A stretch of 32,876 nt of DNA from JAZLIT01 sp045617525 (GCA_045617525.1 JAZLIT010000135.1:1-32876), one strand, 5' to 3'; numbered from the stretch's first letter, positions 8,499 through 15,669 are shown. Made by a program: numbers and translations. Notes: generated by a model not told the origin, from the sequence alone.

Positions 8499-9536
8499 TT
8501 ATACTTCCGAACGGTGGAATTGTGATAAGAAACGCGTGTCATTTGTGTAGAAATGACGAATATCATCCACGCCGTATTTTAACATTGCGATACGCTCAGC
8601 ACCGATTCCGAATGCAAAGCCTGAAACTTTTTTCGAATCGTATCCTGCCATTTCAAGTACGTTTGGATGGACCATACCCGCACCTAAAATTTCGATCCAG
8701 CCTGTTTTCTTACATACGTTACAGCCTTTACCGCCGCATTTATGACAAGAAACATCTACTTCTACTGATGGCTCAGTGAATGGGAAGAATGATGGGCGCA
8801 GGCGAATTTCGCGCTCGTCACCGAACATTTTCTTCGCTAATGCATCAAGCGTTCCTTTTAAATCACTCATGCGAATATCTTCGCCAATTACAAGGCCTTC
8901 AATTTGCATAAACTGGTGTGAATGCGTTGCGTCATCTGTATCACGACGGAATACTTTACCTGGGCAAATAATGCGAATTGCTTCGCCCTTTTTCGCTTCC
9001 ATTGTACGCGCTTGTACTGGAGAAGTATGTGTACGTAATAAAATCTCTTCAGAAATATAGAAAGAATCCTGCATATCACGCGCTGGGTGACCTTTTGGTA
9101 AGTTTAACGCCTCGAAGTTATAGTAATCTTTCTCTACTTCAGGACCTTCTGCGATTACATAGCCCATTGCTACGAATAAGTCTTCAATCTCTTCAACAAC
9201 ACGTGTTAAAGGATGACGATTACCTGTGCGTACAGTTGCCCCTGGTAACGTTACGTCAATTGATTCATTTTCAAGCTGTGCGTTAATAGCCGCTTCTTCT
9301 AAAGCAACAGATTTCGCCTCAAGTACTGCTGTTACGTTTTCACGTACTGTATTCACTAAAGCACCCATTTTTGGACGCTCTTCAGCAGATAATTTACCCA
9401 TACCCTTTAGTAGATCCGTGATTGGACCTTTTTTCCCTAAGTATGCAACACGAACTTCATTCAGCTCTTTTAAATTGCTAGCTGCTTCAACTTTCGCTAA
9501 TGCTTCTTGCTCTAATTGTGTTAACTGTTGTTCCAT
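8499..9536 (-). CDS. pheS: Phenylalanine--tRNA ligase alpha subunit
   Basis: This 345-residue class II synthetase catalytic subunit has an N-terminal coiled coil (about 1-90) and motif 2 around THSHQFMQIEGL. A Cys-rich insertion reads CHKCGGKGCNVCKKTGW. Motif 3 is GFAFGIGAERIAM (306-318). The start ATG has AAGGAGG about 10 nt upstream. It is the first gene of pheST and is preceded by a T-box leader whose terminator ends about 45 nt before the ribosome site, so expression should rise when tRNA-Phe is uncharged. Confidence 0.97.
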   Translation of the reverse strand: MEQQLTQLEQEALAKVEAASNLKELNEVRVAYLGKKGPITDLLKGMGKLSAEERPKMGALVNTVRENVTAVLEAKSVALEEAAINAQLENESIDVTLPGATVRTGNRHPLTRVVEEIEDLFVAMGYVIAEGPEVEKDYYNFEALNLPKGHPARDMQDSFYISEEILLRTHTSPVQARTMEAKKGEAIRIICPGKVFRRDTDDATHSHQFMQIEGLVIGEDIRMSDLKGTLDALAKKMFGDEREIRLRPSFFPFTEPSVEVDVSCHKCGGKGCNVCKKTGWIEILGAGMVHPNVLEMAGYDSKKVSGFAFGIGAERIAMLKYGVDDIRHFYTNDTRFLSQFHRSEV

Positions 9537-9579
9537 GATTCGATAACCTCCTTAAAATGGTCGTTCTCCAGACATATTT

Positions 9580-9864
9580 CGCCGAAAAAACAAAAAACCT
9601 CGCCCCTAAAAAAGGGACGAGGACGAGTTTCGCGGTACCACCCTAGTTATTGCACAAACTGCTGCAATCACTTCATTTCAAATAACGACTGAACTAGCCG
9701 GCAATCCTTTCACAAGTAACTTGCTCCCGGACGCTGCTCGCGGGGTGAACTTCTGTTAAACAGCAATTACATAAGCTTTCAGTCTAGGCTTATGCTTCCT
9801 AAAATTGCAGGTGTTTTACATACTCTTCCCGGTCAAAGCATTTCTTTTCAAGTATTTATTTTCT
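9580..9864 (-). promoter_or_regulatory. T-box riboswitch leader of pheST, Phe-type
   Basis: On the minus strand the T-box sequence AGGGTGGTACCGCG is at 9644-9631, followed by a terminator hairpin that competes with the antiterminator. Upstream, a long stem I can be drawn. CATAAGC/GCTTATG and GCAATT/AATTGC form the upper stem. An AGTA-type loop strand faces GAAGTTCACC, which places a UUC (Phe) specifier at 9749-9747. The T-box and terminator are seen directly; the stem I fold and specifier were drawn by hand. Confidence 0.88.
9585..9622 (-). terminator. T-box-controlled terminator before pheS
   Basis: CCTCGTCCC and GGGGCGAGG (minus strand, within 9622-9598) form the stem, followed by T6-G-T6. 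It is the regulated terminator of the T-box leader. Confidence 0.88.
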
Positions 9865-9870
9865 TTCCAT

Positions 9871-9899
9871 ATAGTACGCTATTTTACGTGTTGTTTCAA
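9871..9899 (-). promoter_or_regulatory. Sigma-A promoter of the pheST leader
   Basis: On the minus strand: TTGAAA (9899-9894), a 17-bp spacer, TACTAT (9876-9871). The predicted start near 9864 fits the beginning of the T-box leader. Confidence 0.7.
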
Positions 9900-9913
9900 G
9901 CATATGCTCGGAA

Positions 9914-10675
9914 TTACTTGGCAAAAGCGTATAATAAAATGCCCGTTGCAACGGCTACGTTTAATGATTCAGCTTGGCCGAAAAGTGGAATAATAACATT
10001 TTGATCTGTTTTTGCAAGTAACTGAGGGCTTATGCCACTGCCTTCATTCCCTACTATTAGCGCATATTTATCTGTACGTTCAATTTCTGTATAAGAAACA
10101 GATTCTTCAAGTGACGTTCCGTAAACCGGAACACCGTCAGCTTGTAAGCTCTCTACCCATTCATATAGATCTCCACGCACGACTGGAATGTGGAAGTTCG
10201 ACCCCTGCATTGAACGAACCGTTTTTGGATTATAAGCGTCCGCGCTGCCTTTACCTAAAATTACAGCGTCAATTCCTGCAGCATCTGCTGTACGAATCAT
10301 TGTACCGATATTACCTGGGTCTTGGACAGCATCTACAAGTAACACTTTACGCCAAGAAGCCATTTCAATTTCCGTATATTCTTTTACTTTACAGTGTGCA
10401 AATACACCCTGTGATTTTTCTGTTTCTGCAATTTCCTTCACTACTGCTTCCGGAACATGAATTACTTCAATATCATCAATCGGCCATAGCATCGGTAAAT
10501 CCACACCATCACAAACAATAATTTGTAAGATTTGCTCTTTATCTTTTAACGCTTCTTCCACTAAATGAAAGCCTTCTACTAAATATTCACCTTGTTTTTC
10601 ACGTTCTTTTCGAAGCGTCATTAATTTTTTCCAGTTCTTCACTAAAGAGTTTTGAGTTGATTCGATTCGTTTCAT
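9914..10675 (-). CDS. rlmP: TrmH/SpoU-family 23S rRNA 2'-O-methyltransferase (RlmP/YsgA)
   Basis: This 253-residue SPOUT methyltransferase has an N-terminal substrate-binding domain (KRIESTQNSLVKNWKKL... GEYLVEGFHLVEEAL). The C-terminal knot follows with DPGNIGTMIRTADAAG, GNEGSGIS and IPLFGQAESLNVAVATGI, the three SpoU motifs. B. subtilis YsgA (RlmP) occupies the same place, next to pheS and divergent from sspI, and is reported to methylate G2553 in the 23S A-loop. Synteny supports that assignment, but other TrmH paralogues are similar. The start ATG has AAAGGCGG upstream. It is followed by the pheST promoter, so pheST need not depend on read-through. Confidence 0.87.
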   Translation of the reverse strand: MKRIESTQNSLVKNWKKLMTLRKEREKQGEYLVEGFHLVEEALKDKEQILQIIVCDGVDLPMLWPIDDIEVIHVPEAVVKEIAETEKSQGVFAHCKVKEYTEIEMASWRKVLLVDAVQDPGNIGTMIRTADAAGIDAVILGKGSADAYNPKTVRSMQGSNFHIPVVRGDLYEWVESLQADGVPVYGTSLEESVSYTEIERTDKYALIVGNEGSGISPQLLAKTDQNVIIPLFGQAESLNVAVATGILLYAFAK

Positions 10676-10745
10676 GTAATTGCTACCGCCTTTAATTATA
10701 GATAGTGTTATTTTAGCTTAAATTGGCTAGGTTGTAAAAAATGAA

Positions 10746-10775
10746 TGTATATTCCGTCGGTATTCGACCATGCTA
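10746..10775 (+). promoter_or_regulatory. Candidate sigma-G (forespore) promoter of sspI
   Basis: TGTATA (10746-10751), a 17-bp spacer, CATGCTA (10769-10775). This is close to the sigma-G consensus TGAATA-N17/18-CATACTA. The predicted start (about 10781) leaves a very short leader that begins at the ribosome site. Confidence 0.6.
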
Positions 10776-10795
10776 AATCATAAGGAGGCGATTTT

Positions 10796-11014
10796 TTGGG
10801 ATTTCAAATTCGAGAAGCAATCACTGAAAATGTGACAGGGCAAAGTGGCACAGAGTTTACGGATATTATTGAGGATGCGATTGAGCGTGGGGATGAGCAT
10901 TTATTGCCCGGACTTGGCGTATTCCTTGAAAAATGGTGGCATAGTGTTGGAGCAGATGAACAACAAAACTTTAGTAAAACGCTTGAAAATGCATTTGCAA
11001 ATCCAACTAAATAA
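10796..11014 (+). CDS. sspI: Small acid-soluble spore protein I
   Basis: This 72-residue protein contains the SspI hallmarks: an N-terminal ..REAI..NVTG block, then DAIERGDEHLLPGLGVFLEKWW and a KTLENAF tail. It starts at TTG with AAGGAGG seven nt upstream. SspI is a minor spore-core protein made in the forespore, and the promoter upstream matches sigma-G. It is divergent from rlmP, as in B. subtilis. Its presence shows that the host forms endospores. Confidence 0.92.
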   Translation: MGFQIREAITENVTGQSGTEFTDIIEDAIERGDEHLLPGLGVFLEKWWHSVGADEQQNFSKTLENAFANPTK

Positions 11015-11023
11015 CAAGTGACT

Positions 11024-11055
11024 AATACGATTCAATTTGCGAATCGTATTTTTTT
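11024..11055 (+). terminator. Terminator of sspI
   Basis: A perfect 10-bp stem pairs AATACGATTC (11024-11033) with GAATCGTATT (11041-11050), running into seven T. Confidence 0.9.
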
Positions 11056-11135
11056 ATGAGTTCCTATACAGAAGCACGTACCCTACATTTGATGTATAAT
11101 TATGGATATTATTTATTTCAGGGGGAGACTATGCG

Positions 11136-11711
11136 ATGCGGAAATGGTTCTTAGTTGGCAGCTCACTTATTATTGTACTACTTATAATTTTATACATATG
11201 GCTTGGCGTTAAAATTAATCAAGGGACCGAACCTTTAGCAAACGGACAATATGATTCTTTAATTATACTTGGCGCAAAGGTAAAGCCCGGCGGCATCCCT
11301 TCACTTTCACTTAAAAACAGGTTAGATATTTCTGTTGATTACCTTCAGAAATACCCTCATGTAAATGTTATTGTATCAGGGGGAATGGGTCCAGACGAGG
11401 ATAGAACCGAGGCTTCTGTTATGTTTGATTATTTAGTAGCAAGGGGAATTGAGGCCTCTCGTATTCAGCTTGAAGATGCCTCGACATCAACCTATGAAAA
11501 TTTAGCATTTTCCATGATGCTTTCTGATCCACCATTACAAACAGCTACGATTGTTTCAAATGACTTTCATTTATATAGAGCAAAATTTTTAGCAAATCTG
11601 CTACATTTAGAAGTTGATGTTTTGCCTGCAACTACCCCGTCCGTTGTTGAATTTCAGTCTCGCCTAAGAGAACGGGCAGCCATACTTAAGGCATATTTGC
11701 TTCGAAAATAA
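11136..11711 (+). CDS. YdcF/SanA-family membrane protein (DUF218)
   Basis: This 191-residue protein has one N-terminal membrane anchor (about 4-25) and then a DUF218 domain. Visible motifs are YDSLIILGAKV (an early Rossmann-like strand), NVIVSGGMGPDEDRTEA, the EDASTSTYENL block and TIVSNDFHLYRA. ElyC and SanA of this family affect envelope integrity in E. coli, but the reaction is unknown. The start ATG 11136 sits 9 nt after GGGGGAG; an ATG five bases earlier is out of frame and stops at once. It is a monocistronic unit. Confidence 0.85.
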   Translation: MRKWFLVGSSLIIVLLIILYIWLGVKINQGTEPLANGQYDSLIILGAKVKPGGIPSLSLKNRLDISVDYLQKYPHVNVIVSGGMGPDEDRTEASVMFDYLVARGIEASRIQLEDASTSTYENLAFSMMLSDPPLQTATIVSNDFHLYRAKFLANLLHLEVDVLPATTPSVVEFQSRLRERAAILKAYLLRK

Positions 11712-11746
11712 AAAATAGACTCCACGTCTCCGGAGTCTATTTCTAT
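11709..11746. terminator. Bidirectional terminator after ydcF and argF
   Basis: A 10-bp stem pairs AATAGACTCC (11714-11723) with GGAGTCTATT (11732-11741). On the minus strand it runs into TTTTTTATTTT (strong, for argF transcripts). On the plus strand the tail is only TTTCTATG (weaker). Confidence 0.8.
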
Positions 11747-11894
11747 GTAGTCATGTAATAGATCCATCTTGACCTTATTACATGCTTATTTATTTGAAGT
11801 TCGCAATTTAGTCGCAGCGTCTCCCACGAGGTTAAATTCCAATTCTTCTCGCATTGCCAGTCTGCTCTACCTGCTTACTGGCAATGCCTTTTTT
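11742..11894 (+). ncRNA. Candidate structured RNA between ydcF and argF
   Basis: This gap without a recognised gene holds two strong hairpins. A 9-bp perfect stem pairs 11752-11760 with 11776-11784. An 11-bp perfect stem pairs 11851-11861 with 11877-11887 and is followed by six T on the plus strand. Between them lies a mostly unpaired stretch with GTCTCCCACG. It could be a 3'-UTR-derived small RNA of ydcF, because the preceding plus-strand terminator is weak. On the minus strand a 22-codon ORF crosses it (MREELEFNLVGDAATK..., 11856-11788). No known RNA family is recognised. Confidence 0.3.
11851..11894 (+). terminator. Plus-strand terminator in the ydcF-argF gap
   Basis: GCATTGCCAGT pairs with ACTGGCAATGC around a 15-nt loop and is followed by CTTTTTT. 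The minus strand has no T-run after the stem, so it acts on plus-strand transcripts only. Confidence 0.75.
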
Positions 11895-11926
11895 AAAAAG
11901 ATGCAACCCGCATACTTTTCAAACAA

Positions 11927-12895
11927 TTAATTAGCTAATAATGAAACAAGAACAGCCTTTTGAGCATGTAGTCGATTTTCCGCTTGTGCATAAATATGCG
12001 AATTTGGTCCATCAATTACAGATGTCGCTACCTCTTCCTCACGATGCGCTGGTAAGCAGTGCAAGAACATATAATCCGGTTTTGCATGAGCAACTAGCTC
12101 GTCATTAATTTGATAGCCAGCAAAGTCTTTAAGACGTTGTTGCGTCTCCTCTTCTTGCCCCATTGATGTCCATACATCTGCGTAAATTACATCTGCATTT
12201 TTTACTGCTTCTACAGGATCAATCATTACGGAAACAGTACTTCCGTTAGCTATAGCAAGTTCTTTTGCTTTTTCAATAATTGTAGTATCACATTCATAGC
12301 CCTTTGGTGTAGCTACAACGACATCCATCCCAACATGTGCGCATGCAATTATTAGTGAGTGTGCAACGTTATTTCCATCACCAATATAGGCAACTTTTAA
12401 ACCTTCGAAACTCCCTTTATGCTCTACAATCGTTTCAAGATCAGCTAATGCTTGACATGGGTGATAAATGTCTGTTAATCCATTAATAACAGGGATTGAT
12501 GCATTATCTGCTAACTCCTTCACCATTACATGAGCGTTTGCACGAATCATAATCCCATCCAGATAACCCGATAATACTTTACCTGTATCTGAAATCGGCT
12601 CCCCACGTCCAATTTGCATATCACGTGCATTCATATACATGCCGTAACCACCTAGTTGTTGCATTCCCACTTCAAAAGATACACGTGTACGCGTTGAGCT
12701 CTTTTCAAAAATCATACCTAATGTTTTACCTTCAAGTAGGCGTGGGCACTTACCTGCTTTCGTGACGATTTTTAGTTTCGTTGCTAGATCTATTAATTGT
12801 GTTACCTCTTCACTCGTATAATCAAGTAGTGTCAGTAAGTCCTTACCTTTTAGGCTTGCAACTGGTTTTAACTGCACCTCTTCTAACAATTTCAT
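11927..12895 (-). CDS. argF: Ornithine carbamoyltransferase
   Basis: This enzyme (322 residues) makes citrulline from ornithine and carbamoyl phosphate in arginine synthesis. The carbamoyl-phosphate motif SSTRTR is at 66-71, with HPCQALADLETI and the ornithine-side HCLPAHREEEV further on. I chose ATG 12895: it has AAGGAG 10 nt upstream and gives the usual family length. An in-frame ATG at 12946 lies upstream of the predicted transcription start near 12925, so it cannot be used. No other arg gene is adjacent. A strong sigma-A promoter and a candidate ARG box lie upstream, so repression by an ArgR/AhrC-type regulator is likely. The arginine-deiminase version of the enzyme is possible but the context does not favour it. 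Confidence 0.94.
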   Translation of the reverse strand: MKLLEEVQLKPVASLKGKDLLTLLDYTSEEVTQLIDLATKLKIVTKAGKCPRLLEGKTLGMIFEKSSTRTRVSFEVGMQQLGGYGMYMNARDMQIGRGEPISDTGKVLSGYLDGIMIRANAHVMVKELADNASIPVINGLTDIYHPCQALADLETIVEHKGSFEGLKVAYIGDGNNVAHSLIIACAHVGMDVVVATPKGYECDTTIIEKAKELAIANGSTVSVMIDPVEAVKNADVIYADVWTSMGQEEETQQRLKDFAGYQINDELVAHAKPDYMFLHCLPAHREEEVATSVIDGPNSHIYAQAENRLHAQKAVLVSLLAN

Positions 12896-12931
12896 GTGAT
12901 GTTCGCTCCTTAATATCTGTTCATGTGTTTT

Positions 12932-12960
12932 ATTATACATATGCATAATTATTAAATCAA
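12932..12960 (-). promoter_or_regulatory. Sigma-A promoter of argF
   Basis: On the minus strand: TTGATT (12960-12955), a 17-bp spacer, a perfect TATAAT (12937-12932). It predicts a start near 12925 and fixes the translation start at 12895. Confidence 0.75.
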
Positions 12961-12984
12961 GTGAATTAATATTAAATTTTAATT

Positions 12985-13002
12985 ATTCAATTTTTATTTA
13001 TG
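12985..13002 (-). promoter_or_regulatory. Candidate ARG box (ArgR/AhrC operator)
   Basis: On the minus strand CATAAATAAAAATTGAAT matches 16 of 18 positions of the B. subtilis ARG-box consensus CATGAATAAAAATKCAAK. It lies about 25 bp upstream of the argF -35 element. The region is AT-rich, so chance similarity is possible. Confidence 0.45.
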
Positions 13003-13007
13003 GAAAT

Positions 13008-13040
13008 AAAAAAAGTGGTGCATATAACACCACTTTTACT
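13008..13040. terminator. Terminator between the orphan gene and argF
   Basis: AAAAGTGGTG (13011-13020) pairs with CACCACTTTT (13028-13037). It is strongest on the minus strand, where eight T follow. It may be the original terminator of ysdC (see the displaced 3' end at 13055). Confidence 0.8.
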
Positions 13041-13054
13041 TAATATATTTATAA

Positions 13055-13127
13055 ATTAATCAAAAATAATTTGATCAACCGTTGCACGATCTAGTTTTTT
13101 TACGATGTAGAATACCCGCATCTGAAT
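13055..13127 (-). pseudogene. Displaced, decayed copy of the ysdC 3' end
   Basis: 13055-13100 repeats 13981-14026 (the last codons and stop of ysdC) with one mismatch in 46 bp. 13102-13127 then repeats 14069-14094 with three mismatches, after loss of 41 bp, which breaks the frame. The minus-strand end still reads KKLDRATVDQIIFD-stop. It begins 10 bp past the stop of the orphan gene and ends 17 bp before a terminator. Confidence 0.85.
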
Positions 13128-13136
13128 TTGAAAATA

Positions 13137-13664
13137 TTACCAAAAAATACCTTCTTCTTTTCCGATTTCTGAAACGATATTTCTAAGTTTTTTTAAATGA
13201 CCTTGTTTAGTCGAGATATATGTCTGTTCGTTGTCAAAGCCTTGTTCAGTAAGTATTGTATTGAACCATATTAAATCTAATTTCATGCCCTCTAAGTATT
13301 CTGGTGAAATATCGGAATTAGTAATAGAAGAATATCTAATAAAGTAGTTAGTTAACTTCAAAAGCATTTCAGAATCATCTTTGTTTATTGTTTTACTCGT
13401 TACACCTGTGTTGAGCGCATGCGCAGTGCTCAAACCTGTATCTTCTAATTGTTTTGAAATGAAGGCTAAATCAGACCAATTTTCGTTTCCTTGTTTAGAG
13501 ATGGTTTCGTTTAATTCAAATAATTTATTAATTACGTTTGTTTTAAGCGTCCGTTCGGTTACGTAGTTCATCTGATTAACAGACCATATAACAATTGAAA
13601 TTAGGAAAATATTTAAAATTATTGAAGCTGAAATTACTATTTTATGTTTTTTCTTCAATACCAT
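13137..13664 (-). CDS. Orphan membrane-anchored protein of unknown function
   Basis: This 175-residue protein starts at ATG with AGGAGGG upstream. It has a short basic N-terminus (MVLKKKHK), one transmembrane segment (about 9-29) and then a helical, probably extracytoplasmic domain (30-175) ending KEEGIFW. There are no Cys residues and no recognised motif. It lies exactly between ysdC and a displaced copy of the ysdC tail, so it arrived or was duplicated here with that rearrangement. Its sequence is rich in Asn, Ile and Lys and poorer in GC than the flanking core genes, which fits transfer. The function is unknown. Confidence 0.65.
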   Translation of the reverse strand: MVLKKKHKIVISASIILNIFLISIVIWSVNQMNYVTERTLKTNVINKLFELNETISKQGNENWSDLAFISKQLEDTGLSTAHALNTGVTSKTINKDDSEMLLKLTNYFIRYSSITNSDISPEYLEGMKLDLIWFNTILTEQGFDNEQTYISTKQGHLKKLRNIVSEIGKEEGIFW

Positions 13665-13981
13665 CGCTCCCTCCTGTAATACAAGGTTTTTATAGCGTTA
13701 TTTTAAAATTAATCTAAAATTCTTTACCTTGATAATATGAGGCTTTGCACTCAAAACTTTGTAATATTTCCATTATATAACTATTTTACATTTAGGGAAG
13801 TTATATTTATCGAAGAAGATATGGACTTGTAGCATCTGAAATGTAAACCAACTATTGCTTTCCAATATCAACATCGATAAATTTCTTTGGTCTGATCAAC
13901 GCAAAAAGCCCCCCAACATTTTAGTTAGAAGGCAAATCTATAGCATTTCTATTTAGTTTGTTCCGTAGTTCTTTCCGATTA
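13665..13981. other. 317-bp gap between the orphan gene and ysdC
   Basis: It holds the terminator of ysdC (13903-13933) and, presumably, the promoter of the orphan gene, which I could not place firmly. Short stretches read like decayed coding on both strands (for example minus-strand LIRPKKFIDVDIGKQ-stop near 13900-13850), but no family is recognisable. Otherwise it is AT-rich and featureless. Confidence 0.5.
13903..13933 (-). terminator. Current terminator of ysdC
   Basis: On the minus strand GCCTTCTAAC pairs with GTTGGGGGGC, 10 bp including G-U pairs, around TAAAAT, followed by TTTTT. Confidence 0.7.
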
Positions 13982-15070
13982 TTAATCAAAAATAATTTGA
14001 TCAACTGTTGCACGATCTAGTTTTTTAATCACTTCTACGATTAATTTCACCGCATTTTCATAGTCATCACGATGTAGGATACCCGCATGCGAATGAATAT
14101 AACGTGTCGCTACACCAATCGCTAATGAAGGTACACCATTTGCTGTTACATGAATAGAGCCTGCATCCGTCCCGCCAGCAGCAATTGATTCAAATTGATA
14201 TGGAATGCCTGCTTCTTCTGCCACATCCACAATAAAATTACGCAAACCATTATGTGCTACCATTGACGAATCGTAAATCACGATTTGGGGACCTCCCCCC
14301 ATTTTTGAAGTTGATTCTTTTGGTGTAATTCCTGGTGTATCTCCCGCAATACCCACGTCAACTGCAAAACCGATATCTGGTTGTATTTTAAATGTAGATG
14401 TTTTCGCCCCACGAAGGCCAACTTCTTCCTGTACATTCCCTACTCCATATACGATATTTGGATGTTTTTCATTTTTTAATGCACGTAGTACATCGATTGC
14501 AATCGCACAGCCAATTCGGTTATCCCATGCTTTTGCTAATAAGTGCTTTTCATTTTTCATTACATTAAATTCGAAATAAGGTGTTACCATATCTCCCGGT
14601 AGGACGCCCCATCCAAGTGCTTCTTCTTTTGATGCTGCGCCGATATCAATAAACATATCCTTAACGTCCACAGGTTTATTGCGTACTTCTGCAGGTATAA
14701 TGTGAGGCGGTTTCGAACCAATTACCCCAATGATTTCTTCCCCTTTGCGTGTAGTAATTGTAACACGTTGAGCTAGCATTACTTGAGCCCACCATCCACC
14801 AACTGTTTGGAATTTCAAAAAGCCTTTATCATCAATATTTGTGATCATAAAGCCAACTTCATCCAAGTGGCCAGCAACCATAATTTTAGGCCCATTTTCA
14901 TCGCCAACTTTTTTAGCAATTAAACTCCCTAAGTTGTCCATCTCGATTTCATCTGCAAATGGAGCAATATATTTCTTCATCACTTCGCGTGGTTGACGCT
15001 CGTTACCAGGAATTCCGTTTGCATCCGTTAATTCTTTTAACATTTGTAATTTTGGTTCTAGCTGAGCCAT
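13982..15070 (-). CDS. ysdC: M42-family aminopeptidase (YsdC type)
   Basis: This 362-residue dinuclear metallo-aminopeptidase (M42, glutamyl aminopeptidase/endoglucanase-like) contains the metal and catalytic motifs AGHLDEVGFM, WDNRIGCA, NVQEEVGLRGA, AVDVGIAGDTPG and the C-terminal RYIHSHAGILHRDD. These enzymes form dodecameric peptide-trimming shells in the cytosol. Start ATG 15070 has AGGAGG 10 nt upstream and gives the normal length; an in-frame start at 15136 adds an unrelated basic stretch and is rejected. It sits with ysdB and ysdA as in B. subtilis. Its 3' end is duplicated at 13055-13127. Confidence 0.92.
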   Translation of the reverse strand: MAQLEPKLQMLKELTDANGIPGNERQPREVMKKYIAPFADEIEMDNLGSLIAKKVGDENGPKIMVAGHLDEVGFMITNIDDKGFLKFQTVGGWWAQVMLAQRVTITTRKGEEIIGVIGSKPPHIIPAEVRNKPVDVKDMFIDIGAASKEEALGWGVLPGDMVTPYFEFNVMKNEKHLLAKAWDNRIGCAIAIDVLRALKNEKHPNIVYGVGNVQEEVGLRGAKTSTFKIQPDIGFAVDVGIAGDTPGITPKESTSKMGGGPQIVIYDSSMVAHNGLRNFIVDVAEEAGIPYQFESIAAGGTDAGSIHVTANGVPSLAIGVATRYIHSHAGILHRDDYENAVKLIVEVIKKLDRATVDQIIFD

Positions 15071-15198
15071 ATTATTTCGACCTCCTAAATTTTCTTCCTT
15101 TTTATTATACCGTTTCCTATTTTGAATCAAAACCATTATATATATTCATTTCATTAAATATAGATTATTTTTAAAATATTCATTAACTTTCAAAAAAA

Positions 15199-15224
15199 TG
15201 AAACCTTCCACCCTTTTATTCGTA
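15199..15224 (+). promoter_or_regulatory. Sigma-W (ECF) promoter of ysdB
   Basis: TGAAAC (15199-15204), exactly 16 bp, CGTA (15221-15224). This is a perfect match to the sigma-W consensus TGAAAC-N16-CGTA. Transcription would start near 15230, upstream of the TTGGAGG ribosome site. Confidence 0.8.
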
Positions 15225-15257
15225 TATAAGGTATTTCGGAAAATTGGAGGTCTATTC

Positions 15258-15635
15258 ATGGCGTTACTTATTCGTTTGTTTATCATCGTTCTTTTAATTT
15301 ATGGATTTTATAAAATTTTTCGCTACATATTTGATCCAAAACGAAAATTAGATGAGGCCTATGAAAAAGGACAATATTATTTTTACGACGATGTTAAAAA
15401 TGTACGAAAAAACTTTTTTATCACTTATAAAGGTGCGTTATTTGAGGGAGAAAAATATTTAGGTACAACTGACCAATCCTTTGAAGTCATTTCAATTTTT
15501 GTCTTAGTTCATAACGTAATGGATCTTCAAGGATTATCAAAGGATGATTTTTTATTCCTTCAAGATGAAATTTTAGTTAGCTATCCAGATGCAACAATCA
15601 ATTGGAAAAGTCCAATTGAGCAGTTGATGAAATAA
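15258..15635 (+). CDS. ysdB: YsdB, sigma-W-regulon membrane-anchored protein
   Basis: This 125-residue protein has one N-terminal transmembrane segment (about 3-22), a FDPKRKLDEA juxtamembrane region and a conserved core NVRKNFFITYKGALFEGEKYLG. ATG 15258 follows TTGGAGG by 7 nt. An upstream in-frame ATG at 15198 overlaps the -35 element and lies before the transcription start, so it is rejected. B. subtilis ysdB lies in the same position and is assigned to the sigma-W envelope-stress regulon; its molecular role is not defined. It is convergent with ysdA and divergent from ysdC. Confidence 0.88.
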   Translation: MALLIRLFIIVLLIYGFYKIFRYIFDPKRKLDEAYEKGQYYFYDDVKNVRKNFFITYKGALFEGEKYLGTTDQSFEVISIFVLVHNVMDLQGLSKDDFLFLQDEILVSYPDATINWKSPIEQLMK

Positions 15636-15669
15636 AAAATCCAAATCACATTTGTGATTTGGATTTTTT
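15634..15669. terminator. Bidirectional terminator between ysdB and ysdA
   Basis: A 17-bp near-perfect stem (15634-15650 with 15653-15669) has a two-base loop. A and T runs form its base, and it touches both stop codons. Confidence 0.9.

Noticed and set aside
10012..10521. Plus-strand open frame of 169 codons opposite rlmP
   Set aside because: Antisense shadow of a recognised SpoU methyltransferase; Leu/His-rich translation without family features.
12896..12946. Longer argF starting at ATG 12946
   Set aside because: That ATG lies upstream of the predicted transcription start, overlaps the promoter, and has no ribosome site.
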